Source: Liopterus haemorrhoidalis
Lineage: Eukaryota > Arthropoda > Insecta > Coleoptera > Dytiscidae
DNA: 64,000 nucleotides
Reading direction: 5' to 3'
Assembly: GCA_963971575.1 (NCBI GenBank)
Contig: OZ020622.1
Location: 29,914,301-29,978,300, forward strand
How positions within the stretch are numbered: the stretch's first letter is position 1; each line of letters begins with the position of its first letter. Of this stretch, positions 12,092 through 22,255 are shown in pieces. The notes under the pieces are model-generated. The model saw only the letters and a program-made list of their open reading frames with translations, did not search any database and had not been told where the DNA came from. Both the position numbers and the translations under genes were made by a program.

Positions 12092-12468
12092 ATATCAGAA
12101 AATCCCGGAAACCGGGAAAATCGCCACAGATTACCTTTTTATACAAAATTATCCATCCTTTTTATAGCTCTTTGAAGTTGTGCGCGATAAAATTTAGCTA
12201 TCACATTTTGGGTTTAAATTTGGGAAAAATTGGATAGCATTTAGATCACATTGCAATTATATAAATCAGGGGTCTGGGAACTTTTTTGAGTAGTACCTAT
12301 TACCCGAAAATATGTATATTTGTTTCACACATTACAAATAATTTACCCTAGGTCCCGAACTACTGATATAAATGATTAGGTACAATGCTGTTTGTGCAGA
12401 ATTTTTGCAAGTACTATTTTTTTTCCTGTTATAAAATTTTTCTACGCTAATCTATTTATGCGTTAGAC
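12092..12468. other. Noncoding stretch with a lone hAT-like end
   Basis: There is no gene. caggggtctgggaactttttt at 12267 resembles a hAT terminus, but no matching opposite end or 8-bp duplication was found. The stretch ends with the left target copy of hAT-2, cgttagac (12461-12468). Confidence 0.5.
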
Positions 12469-12519
12469 CAGTGTTTCCTAAATTGTGCGCCACAGTTAGG
12501 GTACAGGGCCGTCGCGAAG

Positions 12520-12660
12520 ACCCAGGACCTTTTTTTTGTGTGATCACTTTATAGTTTAGAAGTGAAGACCTTTTTTTGTTATCACTTTGTAGTTTAGAAG
12601 TGTGAGGACCTTTTTTTTTGGTCATCACTTTGTAGTTTAGAAATGAGGACCTTTTTTATG
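12520..12660. repeat. Imperfect tandem repeat in hAT-2
   Basis: Four to five degenerate units combine aggacctttttttt with atcactttgtagtttagaag at a spacing of about 45 bp. They are internal to the short hAT. Confidence 0.75.
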
Positions 12661-13317
12661 TATTGACTTGAGGCGCCGCACAGTGGGGCAGGAGAGCTTC
12701 AAAACTGGCATCAATTCAGGTATTATAGGACTGGATTTCTAAGTTAGATATTTGTTTTAAGGGCACTTGGTAGACTTAAGAAAAATGCATTGACAGATTT
12801 TAAAATGTTTATTTACTAATATAATTATTATATAATGTCTTACAAATTAGTATAAAAATTAAAATAAATAAAATAACTGCTTCAAAATTCATATTCATCT
12901 TCGGAATTTGAAAATATATCATCATTTTCATCGGCATTGTCACTGGTATCATCATCATCATCACTGTTATCCCGATGACTAATGACATGTATGTCTGGAG
13001 GTTTTAATAAATCTAGTGCTTCTTTTGGAAGGTTTTGTAGATTTTTCTTAGGTAATGTTCGTTTACTAGAGATAACGGGGTCAGAACTCAATAAAAAGAA
13101 GTTAAAAATATCAGCATTTGTTTTCTCTCGGCTACATTTTCTAGCGTAATTCTCTCTATACTCCTTGAAGTCTTTATTGCGAGCTTCCTGTGCTTCCTCT
13201 GTCAATTGCCCTATTGGTAACACTGCAGATGATATAATTTCAGGCCCGTGTATAAAGTATTTATGCAATGTTGGGGGCATATTGTACCATGGATACTTTT
13301 CAACGAAGTATCTTGCC

Positions 13318-13495
13318 CCCGCAGGGGAAGTTCAAAATGGCCATAACACCTGGCCATTTGTCGAGCTTTCTGGCCTGATGATCCCGCGTACCCTCAATCA
13401 CACAAGGGAAGTTCATAATGGTCGCATCACCTGACCATATAGAACTTTTGGGCCTGATGATCCCACGTACCCTGAATCACATATCATTTGGGAGG
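13318..13495 (+). promoter_or_regulatory. Repeated 5' UTR modules of the I-type LINE
   Basis: Two related modules of about 80 bp follow each other. Each has ggggaagttc or agggaagttc, a caccTGgCCAT or cacctgaccat box, then ggcctgatgatccc[g/a]cgtaccct. The copy at 55559-57954 carries an extra partial module, so the number varies between copies. LINE promoters are internal and lie at the 5' end, so these modules are the likely promoter; that role is inferred. Confidence 0.6.
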
Positions 13496-14009
13496 AGACA
13501 GTTCAGAGAAGCCGATTGTAGGAATAGGCTTATCTGTTGTCTCCCACTTAAATTCCTACCCACGTGTTTGCCGTGCGTGGAGACCCGTAACGCCGGAGAA
13601 GAGGGTCCTGGTCGGTTGAGGGAGACTGCTGCCCGCGGACAGTACGATCCCAACACGCCTTCTTTGGCCTCGGATTCGGTAAAACGGGAGGCTGAGTCTG
13701 GTCAGCTCAGTCAATCGGCTGGTGTCACGGTTCATGAATAGAGTGGCTCCACTACTGGATCGTGGATGCCGGGGTAATGCCGTGCCACTAGACAAGTATT
13801 CGGGGGTCTGTGGAAGCGGCTGCAGCTCGCAAGGTTCCAGAGTTGGCTACTACTGGTTCTCGAGCGGGTCGAGCAGCCCGTGACTACTTCCCCCGATGCT
13901 ATATCATCCTGACATGTCTGGCGCAATGAGCCGGTTTGCGGCCAACGTCCCCTGTGTGGGGCTCCCTGGTGGGTGGGCATGGCAGGGTGATGAAACTTAG
14001 TATACGGGT

Positions 14010-15437
14010 ATGGCGACTACCCGGAGGGATAAAAATTGCTTAAATTCCGCTACTTGTGAGAGTAAACTCCGTAAAAAATCAATCAAGAGACCTCGTCGTG
14101 ATGCCCAGTCATCCGACGAGGGATGTGTTAGGCCAGCTGCCAAGAAGGCAGAAGGTAAAGAAAGGCAAGTTGAGTATTGTGCGCCAGTACCACGATTTCT
14201 CGTCGTGAAGGTACAAGAAGAGGGTAAGTCTTTTAAGGAGATGTCCCCCTTCTTTGTAGCCCGAACGTTGAGAAATACGTGCTCTACTGGTATAAAGTCG
14301 GTGCGTAAGTTGTCGGACGGTACACTGCTTGTAGAAGCAGAACCAGAAGCGTCATCAGCACTTCAGAAATGTGTTAAGTTGGGTGAGTTGGGCATTTCAG
14401 TTCAGCCGCACAAGGCACTGAATAGTTCTAAAGGCGTCGTGACGGATCGTGACCTTGCATATGTTACGGAGGAAGAATTCGTGCAGGAAATGGCATCGCA
14501 AGGTGTCATTGAATGCAGGAAGCTCAACCCCCGAAACGGCAAGCCTTCGATCTCCATGGTGGTGTCCTTCGCTGGTACCAGGTGTCCAACATCGGTAAGG
14601 GTGGGGTATAACGTTTGTAACGTTCGCCCCTACTACCCTAATCCGATGCGATGCTATAAATGTCAGCACTACGGTCACACCTCAGTTCGTTGTGGCAAAC
14701 AGTCCATCTGTGCCAACTGCGGACAGGACCAACATGAAGTTGAACCCTGTCCAAACGCGGCACACTGCGTGAACTGTAAAGGTGCTCATGCATCTACATC
14801 ACGCCACTGCCCAACGTACTTGGAGGAGAAGGTAATACAGGTTATTAGAACGCAGGACAGGATACCGTATTTCGACGCCAAAAGGAAATACAAAGAGAGT
14901 GCGCCGGTTACTTTCGCGAAATCTTTCGCGCAAGTAGCTGCAAAGCGAACTGCAAATGTCCAAACTCAGACAGAGTTAGTGCCTCGTCCGAAAACTGCAG
15001 CAGCAGTAACAGTCGCCACAAATACTGCGAAGGAAAAGGTGGTATTGGTCCCAGAGACCAAAATTCAGACCCCACAACCTGGGGGATCGGGTCTGAATAA
15101 ATCCCCCTCCCCTAAAGGAGAACGCACTCAACCCCAGTTCTCCCAACCACCTAAGGAGAAGACCCCACAGTCTTCTCCACAAACGAGAAGCGACCAGAGA
15201 ATGGTCGCTTCTACTAAACCCTCATCAGTTACTCCTGAAAAGGAAACTGATAAGGGATCCGTTGGTACTCACTGGATACCAGTGAGAGCCAAACAATCAA
15301 AAAAGGAGTCCAGTGTGTCCATCAAAACACCTGGACTACCAAATGAAAGTGTAGCCGAGAAAATGGCTGTAGACCCGCAACCTAAGGGTAAACCAAAAAT
15401 CATTAGGTTGCGGGGTAACTCCCCTAAACAGAAATGA
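14010..15437 (+). CDS. I-type LINE ORF1, gag-like zinc-knuckle protein (475 aa)
   Basis: This nucleic-acid-binding partner protein would coat the LINE RNA and act as a chaperone during target-primed reverse transcription. The N-terminus is basic (RKKSIKRPRRD, residues about 22-32). A middle globular region (about residues 60-205) is followed by three adjacent zinc knuckles at about 210-275: CYKCQHYGHTSVRC, CANCGQDQHEVEPC and CVNCKGAHASTSRHC. The C-terminal third is Pro/Gln/Ser/Thr-rich. The ATG at 14010 matches the starts of copies A (1164) and D (57174). Its stop TGA (15435-15437) overlaps the ORF2 start in ATGA, suggesting termination-reinitiation. No break is visible. Confidence 0.92.
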   Translation: MATTRRDKNCLNSATCESKLRKKSIKRPRRDAQSSDEGCVRPAAKKAEGKERQVEYCAPVPRFLVVKVQEEGKSFKEMSPFFVARTLRNTCSTGIKSVRKLSDGTLLVEAEPEASSALQKCVKLGELGISVQPHKALNSSKGVVTDRDLAYVTEEEFVQEMASQGVIECRKLNPRNGKPSISMVVSFAGTRCPTSVRVGYNVCNVRPYYPNPMRCYKCQHYGHTSVRCGKQSICANCGQDQHEVEPCPNAAHCVNCKGAHASTSRHCPTYLEEKVIQVIRTQDRIPYFDAKRKYKESAPVTFAKSFAQVAAKRTANVQTQTELVPRPKTAAAVTVATNTAKEKVVLVPETKIQTPQPGGSGLNKSPSPKGERTQPQFSQPPKEKTPQSSPQTRSDQRMVASTKPSSVTPEKETDKGSVGTHWIPVRAKQSKKESSVSIKTPGLPNESVAEKMAVDPQPKGKPKIIRLRGNSPKQK

Positions 15438-18400
15438 ATGGTCCACTAATCCACTGGAACTGTAACGGTGTATATCAGCGCTACGAAGAACTGCGACTTT
15501 TATTGTCAGATTTTGCGCCTTCGTGTGTTTGTCTGCAGGAAACAAACTTCAACGAAACCGACACATTCTCTCCTCGGGGATACTCCGTGTTTCGCACGGA
15601 TTTCCTTACGGAGTTAAGAGCATGTGACGGCGTGGCAATTCTCGTTAGAGACACATTGTACCACGATCCTGTAGACATTGACACTGAGTTGCAGGTCGTA
15701 GCAGTTCGTGTTGCGCTTCCCCTCCAGGTGACGATTTGTTCTATCTACCTTCCCCCTGGTGTTCGAACTGACATCCGAGATGTCGTGAACATCATCGATC
15801 AACTCCCACCACCCTTCATACTACTAGGCGATTTTAACGCCTACAATGTATGTTGGGGTTGGTCGCGGAACGATCGACGGGGACGTCACCTGGAGAATAT
15901 GTTGAACGATTTGAGTTTGAGCTTTTTGAACGACGGCAGACCCACGCACTTCTGTGCAGCAACGGGTACATTCAGTGCCATAGATCTTAGCGTCGTTTCA
16001 GGAGCCATCGCTCCGTTGTTCAAATGGGACGTGCATCACGACCTGTGCGGTAATGATCACTTTCCAATCCTCTTAAGGCCTCTGTTCAATACTGTTACCG
16101 AATCCCGCTGGCCACAGTGGGTTCTTCGGAAAGCAGATTGGACCAAGTTTGCGGAATCATTCTCGCATGAGGATATTCCGAGCTTGACCGTAGACGAAGA
16201 GGTGAATCTTTTCACGGACTCCATCACAAGCGCGGCTAAAAACAGCATACCGCTGTTATCCACTCAGCCCCGTAGAGTTCCCGTTCCCTGGTGGAACGAG
16301 GAATGTGACTTGGCGCTACGTGAAAGGAGACACCTCTTCAATACATTCCGTCGTTGTCCAACAGAGGCAAACATGATAGCCTTCCAACGAGCGAAAGCTC
16401 GTGCTAAGAGGATTGTGAAAGAAAGCAAGCGCGAATCATGGCGCAAATACGTATGCACCGTTACAGTTGCCACTCCAGTGGCCAAAGTTTGGGAGAAGGT
16501 CCGGAAAATCTCCGGTCTAAATACAGCTACAGCCATTGCTGGTCTATCGGTAAATGGTAACGTAGTTACCTCAGCGGTCGAAATTGCTAACACTTTGGCA
16601 TCTAATTTTGCGTTCAATTCTAGCTCTGAACATTATCCACCCGAGTTTCTAACTCGTAAAGCAGGCCTCGAATCTATACCTCTAAATTTCTTTTCTAGGA
16701 ATGACGAGGTATACAACCTGCTTTTCTCTCGTGAAGAGCTAGATAGCGCGATGTCAAAGTGTAAGGATAGCTCTCCTGGTCCAGATGCGATACATTATCG
16801 TATGATCCGAAATCTTCCAGAATCATCTAAGTCTAGGCTTTTGAATGTCTATAATAGGATATGGACTGAGGGCAAGTGCCCGACCAAGTGGAAGGAATCT
16901 CATATAATTCCTATCCCCAAAGTCGGGAAAGATAAACACTTGCCCTCTAGCTATAGACTAATATCACTGACCAGTTGTCTCTGCAAGCTCATGGAGCGAA
17001 TGATCAGCAAGCGTCTGATTTGGTTTTTAGAATCAAACGACTTGCTGGCCAACACACAGTGCGGCTTTCGCCGTCACCGCTCAACAGCAGATCATCTGGT
17101 CAGACTAGAGACAGCTATCAGGAATGCTTTCGTTGAAAACAAACACCTGGTAGCTGTGTTTTTCGATATTGAGAAAGCCTATGACACTGCATGGATTTTT
17201 GGGATTCTCCGTACTCTGCATTCCTGGGGTCTCCGGGGACGCTTGATGTTCTTTATAAAAGACTTCATGTCGAACCGGCGTTTCAGGGTGCGGATCGGAA
17301 ATACCCTGTCACAAATGTTCGCACTGGACAATGGGGTCCCACAGGGCTCCATATTGAGCGTTACGCTATTTTTGATCGCCATTAACGGTGCAGCTTCATG
17401 TATTCGATTGCCTGTACAGAGTTCGATATTTGTCGACGACATTGGTATCTTTGTCGCCGGACAAAAGACTAGTACAATCGAACGTCAGCTCCAGCTGACC
17501 ATCAATCGTCTCAATACATGGGCAACCGAAAATGGCGTCAAATTCTCGACCAGCAAAACTGTGTGTGTCCATTTTTGTAGGAAAAGGGGTGTCCATCCCA
17601 ACCCTACACTCACGCTAAATGGAGCACAGTTACCATTTACCGATACTGCCGGATTTCTGGGTCTCGTTTTTGACAGTTGTCTAACTTGGCGGGCATATTT
17701 TTTGTCCGTCAAGAAAAAATGCCAAAAGTCGCTCAATTTGTTGCGGGTCCTCAGTCACAAGACATGGGGTGCAGACCGCACTGTCATGTTGCGTTTACAT
17801 CGTTCTTTAGTGCGCTCTAAGCTGGACTATGGATGTCTAGCTTATGGGTCAGCTAAACACCAAGAGATACGAATTCTTGACACTGTACATCACACTGGGG
17901 TTAGATTGGCCACTGGTGCATTTCGCACCAGCCCAATACTAAGCCTGCTGTGTGAAGCAGGCGAACCGTCACTGTACAATCGTCGTAAAATTCTATCTCT
18001 GCGATATATGGCTGCACTTAGTGCCAAGCCAGATCATGCCGCGTATGACCCTATTCTACAAAATAGGCGTACAGAGATTTATGACAGAAAACCAAGAGCC
18101 AATAGGCCTTTTGGTCTGAGGACTTTCGACATTTTGGGCGATATTGATTTTAATATGCCCGAAATGGCAAGTTTCGTTTTGTGTGCTGTTCCACCATGGA
18201 CGCTACCGCGTCCACTTGTGAACCTCACATTAACTAGGTTTGATAAAGATACTACGTTGCCTATCGAATACCAACATGAGTTACAAAGAACACTGGTCCC
18301 TAGGTTCGAGGATACTGTCATTTTTACTGACGGATCAAAATCCGGAACCAGGGTTGGGTGTGCGTTCGTTGTTTTGAATCCACGCCAACAGTTTCAGTAC

Positions 18401-19129
18401 CGTCTGCACTCCATAACGAGTGTGTACACTGCTGAGCTGTACGCTATTTTCAAGGCCCTGTGTTTTGTTTCGTCAGAGCAAAGTCGGTCAAGTGTTATCT
18501 TGACGGACTCGCTGAGCGCTCTGAACAGTATCCAAGATCCAGATCCAGTGCATCCTCTTGTACTTAAGATCCGGTTGCTACTCTACAATCTGAATGCTCA
18601 GAATGTGAGGGTAGAGCTGTTTTGGATACCGGGACATGTTGGTATTAAAGGCAACGAAGCGTCAGATGCAGCTGCAAAAGCCGCCTCTCACAGACCTATG
18701 ATTGATGTGAGTTTCGTTTTTCCAGATGACGCAAAGAGTCATCTGAAACATCTGGTTTTAGACATGTGGCAACATGAGTGGAGCCGCACACAGAACGTTA
18801 AGTTACGACAGATTAAGGGAGACGTTAAACCATGGGGTTCTTCCTGCAGGATTAACCGCAGGGAGGAAACCGCCATCACACGCCTCCGTATAGGTCACTG
18901 TTGGTGGACCCATGGGCACCTCCTTCGAGGTGAAGAGTCCCCTATCTGTGAGACGTGTAACACAGATTTGTCTGTGTTACACTTTTTAACTGAGTGTGTA
19001 CAGTTCGAGGATGTCAGGGAGAGGTTAGGCCTGTGCTATGACCTGTCAGTTGCTTTAGGTGACGACAGGGTACTCATGGACAGGCTGATACTCTTCCTGA
19101 GAGAATCGAACTTTTTGTTTTATGTGTGA
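15434..19129 (+). CDS. I-type LINE ORF2: endonuclease, reverse transcriptase, RNase H (1231 aa)
   Basis: The polyprotein nicks the target, primes cDNA synthesis on the nick and removes RNA. N-terminal endonuclease: HWNCNGVYQRYEELR, LQETNF, ILLGDFNAYN and GNDHFPI (residues about 8-215). Reverse transcriptase (about 440-790): WKESHIIPIPKVGKDK, VFFDIEKAYDTAW, NGVPQGSILSVTLF and the catalytic FVDD. RNase H (about 960-1085): FTDGSKSGTRVGCAFVV, TAELYAIFKAL, LTDSLSAL and PGHVGIKGNEASDAA, keeping the acidic D-E-D-D set. A Cys/His segment (CETCNTDLSVLHFLTEC) lies near the C-terminus. The frame starts in ATGA at the end of ORF1 and is open to 19129. All catalytic motifs are present, so activity is plausible but unproven. 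Confidence 0.94.
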   Translation: MNGPLIHWNCNGVYQRYEELRLLLSDFAPSCVCLQETNFNETDTFSPRGYSVFRTDFLTELRACDGVAILVRDTLYHDPVDIDTELQVVAVRVALPLQVTICSIYLPPGVRTDIRDVVNIIDQLPPPFILLGDFNAYNVCWGWSRNDRRGRHLENMLNDLSLSFLNDGRPTHFCAATGTFSAIDLSVVSGAIAPLFKWDVHHDLCGNDHFPILLRPLFNTVTESRWPQWVLRKADWTKFAESFSHEDIPSLTVDEEVNLFTDSITSAAKNSIPLLSTQPRRVPVPWWNEECDLALRERRHLFNTFRRCPTEANMIAFQRAKARAKRIVKESKRESWRKYVCTVTVATPVAKVWEKVRKISGLNTATAIAGLSVNGNVVTSAVEIANTLASNFAFNSSSEHYPPEFLTRKAGLESIPLNFFSRNDEVYNLLFSREELDSAMSKCKDSSPGPDAIHYRMIRNLPESSKSRLLNVYNRIWTEGKCPTKWKESHIIPIPKVGKDKHLPSSYRLISLTSCLCKLMERMISKRLIWFLESNDLLANTQCGFRRHRSTADHLVRLETAIRNAFVENKHLVAVFFDIEKAYDTAWIFGILRTLHSWGLRGRLMFFIKDFMSNRRFRVRIGNTLSQMFALDNGVPQGSILSVTLFLIAINGAASCIRLPVQSSIFVDDIGIFVAGQKTSTIERQLQLTINRLNTWATENGVKFSTSKTVCVHFCRKRGVHPNPTLTLNGAQLPFTDTAGFLGLVFDSCLTWRAYFLSVKKKCQKSLNLLRVLSHKTWGADRTVMLRLHRSLVRSKLDYGCLAYGSAKHQEIRILDTVHHTGVRLATGAFRTSPILSLLCEAGEPSLYNRRKILSLRYMAALSAKPDHAAYDPILQNRRTEIYDRKPRANRPFGLRTFDILGDIDFNMPEMASFVLCAVPPWTLPRPLVNLTLTRFDKDTTLPIEYQHELQRTLVPRFEDTVIFTDGSKSGTRVGCAFVVLNPRQQFQYRLHSITSVYTAELYAIFKALCFVSSEQSRSSVILTDSLSALNSIQDPDPVHPLVLKIRLLLYNLNAQNVRVELFWIPGHVGIKGNEASDAAAKAASHRPMIDVSFVFPDDAKSHLKHLVLDMWQHEWSRTQNVKLRQIKGDVKPWGSSCRINRREETAITRLRIGHCWWTHGHLLRGEESPICETCNTDLSVLHFLTECVQFEDVRERLGLCYDLSVALGDDRVLMDRLILFLRESNFLFYV

Positions 19130-19435
19130 AGTCTTGCACCTTATTTTAATGTGTTTTTAGTTATTGACTGTGATATTCGATGGTAATTGGGCCCTTTACA
19201 GCCTCTTACCATCACCCTGAGTCTGTTCATATTTTCGAACAGACTTTTTATATTATTTATTTGTGTTTGTCAGTGCAAGATTTCTTTTATTGAGTATGCG
19301 TATTTTTTAATGATTTTATCTATTTATTTATTGTCGAATATATTGTTTTTAATATTTGGTCTAGTCATTTAAATGGGCTGCGTTAGGCGCAAATAGCCTT
19401 TGTTGCTGTGCGCCAACAATTTTAACTAACTAACT
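19130..19435 (+). other. 3' UTR and (taac)n tail of I-type LINE copy C
   Basis: It contains the block ggcgcaaatagcctttgttg (about 19386-19405) shared by all copies in the window, just before the tail. The tail is taactaactaactaac, a simple repeat rather than poly(A). Confidence 0.85.
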
Positions 19436-21789
19436 AACGAAGTATCTTGCCGTTTTATGAGCGAATACTCTAAATTTTGTAACATCAATTTCATGTCCAC
19501 ATGCCACTGCTATCATAATTATATGCATTTTTTTTATCAAAACTATATCTATTTTTGTTATATCAGCCGAAATTTCTGTGCTCGCAAAGAAGCGTCTTGC
19601 TGTGTTGCCATCATTCGTATTACCGAATCCTGGTTTCGGTTTATCAACAATCAAACCACAGCGCTCTCTAAATTCTTTTTGAATTCGAGCTTTATTGTTT
19701 GCAACAATTAATTTGTCACTTCTTGATTGGTAATTTATAAGCCAAGTGCAAAAGGCATTCAAACATGCGAATCCACCCATGCAACACAGATAAGCCGAAT
19801 CCCAAGTTTTCAGTTTTGATTTTCCTTAATATTATTAAACTGCTTTGATGTTGCACCACATACAAAGCATTTCTGCGTCGAAGTTGTGTCAGTCAGAGCA
19901 TTACATACTTTGCCGTCGACCATAGAAAAAATTAAATTATGATATACTTCCACTTGTCTTTCTTGGATTATGCACTTAGTTTTTACAATACTTTTATTTG
20001 CTCGTCTACCCTATTTTTCTCTGCAATGGATTCTACCTTAGACTCTTTTATAAATTCAATTTTTAAAAGCCTACAATATCTTGTGGATGCAGGTCGTGGA
20101 TTCACCCAAATGATCTTTTCACCGCAAACGAGACGAAGAGGAACGATGCATGTTAAAAAAACAGCCGAATCACTGGCTTCAGAATCATAAAATGCCTGTT
20201 TATATGAACTATGGCCTGATGAGCCATGAAATCCCCACTTTGATATGAGGTGCTGCTGATCTAATTCTTCATTCTGAAGGCTCTCAATAACAGGTTCTAC
20301 AGTTAGAAGTAAGAGCTCCACGGTGTGGTTCAGCAAAGCTTGCAAAGAAACGAGAGCAAAAGTTTCTGTTACTTGAATATCTGTGGGATAGCAGAGCTTC
20401 TTAGCTGCTTGAACCATTTTGTACGAGGGACATTTTTCAGGGGTACGCTTCCTTATGACATCATATTGATATCTAAATAGTTTTGCTTCCACCAAAACAG
20501 TTAAAGCATCTTCACCTGACATCTGCTGTTGCGGTTCAAATATTCTCCTGTATTCCTTCCTATATTTGTTCGCACGTTTCGGACTTACTGTCGCTTCTTT
20601 CAGGAGTTTTGATGCCTGTGACTGTCCTTCAGCTCTTAAGCTCATTTGAGAAGCATAAGTTAAAACAGATACAGGAGTGGATTCTCTTAAATCTTTTGTT
20701 TTCTGTCGCTTTGTTCGCTCAGCACTAGATTCAAACTTCTTTTCCGGGCGGCCACTTTTCCTCTCTGTAAATCGGTTGAACAAAATAGAAGTATGTAACC
20801 AATCCTTATTGCGTTTTTGAAAGTTTTCATTCGTTCTATTTGCATTACTCCAACGAGATTTATATTGTGACTTAAAATAGGATAATTTTTTATTTAATTC
20901 GCTTAAATTTTCAACGCCACATTTTGTTTGCTTCATGATTTCTTCCGTCAAAAAATCAAATTGTTCTTCCATTTTATCACTCCCAGAACCTCTTATGATA
21001 TCGACAAGTTCACTTTTCTTAAGACAAATAATATTCGTACCTGAAATAAATCAGAAAAAATCAGCTATGGCCACCATATTTCTTAACCAAAATATTGTTA
21101 AATAAAAGATTAAATAAAAGGTAAATAAAAGCTTATACTTTGTCCAACGGCATAGTATAATGACTTCTAACGGGCCTCCCAATAGGCTTACAAGAAGATT
21201 AAAGGGGTAGAAAAAGAGAGTAGTACGTAGATAAGTAGTACCTACAGATATAAATCCTCCGTATTGCAGTTTCTGTGCGCATTAAGAAAGTAAGTCAAAA
21301 TATAATACCTGGTTTATAACACTTTTAACGTTTATGGTTTAGCATTTAACGTTTAATGATAAGTGGCTTAAACATAAGCTCATAGAAAATTTTAAGAATA
21401 AACAAAATTAACGAATTAAAAACCTAACCTATATTTCTATTATCATGCGCATTTTTAATTGTATTTGTTATGTTTTTGTGTGCATTGTAACAAAATATAT
21501 GATTAGGAGATACTAATGTGAATGTCATAAATGAATTAAATAGCGAAGAATGCCGTACCGTTAATTGAAATATTTGACGTTAGTCTGTCATGTGCAGAAT
21601 GATTAAATTAAATAAGTTGAGTTTGTTAAACGCTAAACCATAATTCTACTTCTAATAAATACTTTAAACATAAACAATAACTATTAAACGTTACAAGTCT
21701 TATAAGCCCGGCATAACAATTATAATTTATTATATTAAATAATCAAAAAAATTATTATTAATAAAATGATAATAAAACATAACACACAG

Positions 21790-21996
21790 TGTTTAAAATT
21801 GAACTTTCGAATTATATTATTATTGCATAAATATATATGTATATAGAGTGCCGTGAAAAAACAATAGTAGTTAAAAAAACAATATGACATAATTGTGTAT
21901 ATTTTACGTGTGTGTATTTAACAAATTAATAAATCATTTAATATATCACATCAAGAGATAAATTTACTAAAAAATACAGTCCACTAATCCGAAATA
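21790..21996 (+). repeat. 5' LTR of the BEL element
   Basis: It starts tgtttaaaattg and ends ccgaaata, 207 bp, matching 25634-25840 throughout by eye. Confidence 0.92.
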
Positions 21997-22016
21997 TTGG
22001 TCCAGTCGAGCCTGAT
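21997..22016 (+). promoter_or_regulatory. Putative primer-binding site of the BEL element
   Basis: The sequence ttggtccagtcgagcctgat directly follows the 5' LTR and contains the TGG expected to pair with a tRNA CCA end. The tRNA was not identified. Confidence 0.5.
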
Positions 22017-22255
22017 GTGATATAAGTCGTCGAATTATATAACAATATATATCTACGAAGTCGATCATTCTACGAAGTGAAGAATCATTCTGCAGCAGTA
22101 ATTCTACAATCTACGAAGAATAAATAAGAAATACGATTGCAAGTTCAGGTCAGTTTGGTCAGGAATCAACGTTGACAGGTATCTGATTTTTGACAGGTGT
22201 ATTGACAGGTTAGTTATTTTATTTCTTTTCCATTTTCAACCTAACTATTGTCATA

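Larger units (their letters stand above)
13318..19435 (+). mobile_element. Full-length I-type LINE (copy C), both ORFs open
   Basis: A perfect 16-bp target duplication, aacgaagtatcttgcc, flanks it (13302-13317 and 19436-19451). It starts cccgcaggggaagttc and ends in a (taac)n tail. Two overlapping ORFs are open from start to stop. The apurinic endonuclease, reverse transcriptase and RNase H order, together with a simple-repeat tail rather than poly(A), places it in the I superfamily rather than Jockey; the exact clade is undetermined. It splits the Transib transposase gene, and the target repeat lies within codons of that gene. This is probably a recent, potentially mobile copy. Confidence 0.93.
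12882..20972 (-). pseudogene. Transib (RAG1-like) transposase, broken and split by a LINE
   Basis: A coding block begins at ATG 20972; the frame is open further upstream to a likely splice acceptor (ttatttcag, about 21041), so a first exon is probably missing. Blocks in order: LISKWGFHGSSGHSSYKQAF and WVNPRPASTRYCR (about 20100-20250), VDGKVCNALTDTTSTQKC with CFVCGAT (about 19850-19920), HGWIRMFECLLHLAYKL (about 19750), KPKPGFGNTNDGNTARRFF (about 19610), then after the LINE PPTLHKYFIHGPEI, LTEEAQEARNKDFKEYR (about 13190) and an acidic tail. The EEAQEARNKDFK region corresponds to RAG1 EGNESGNKLFRR around its catalytic Glu. Frameshifts near 19985 and 19740 plus stops make it inactive. From memory of Transib sequences, the first block usually has D where this copy has H (WGFHG). 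Confidence 0.88.

Noticed and set aside
12267..12290. hAT terminus caggggtctggg
   Set aside because: No partner end or 8-bp duplication found; noted only as a possible solitary end.
12502..12520. A further hAT-like end cagggccgtcgcg inside hAT-2
   Set aside because: Similar to the hAT-1 end but no opposite end could be matched; may be an internal repeat.
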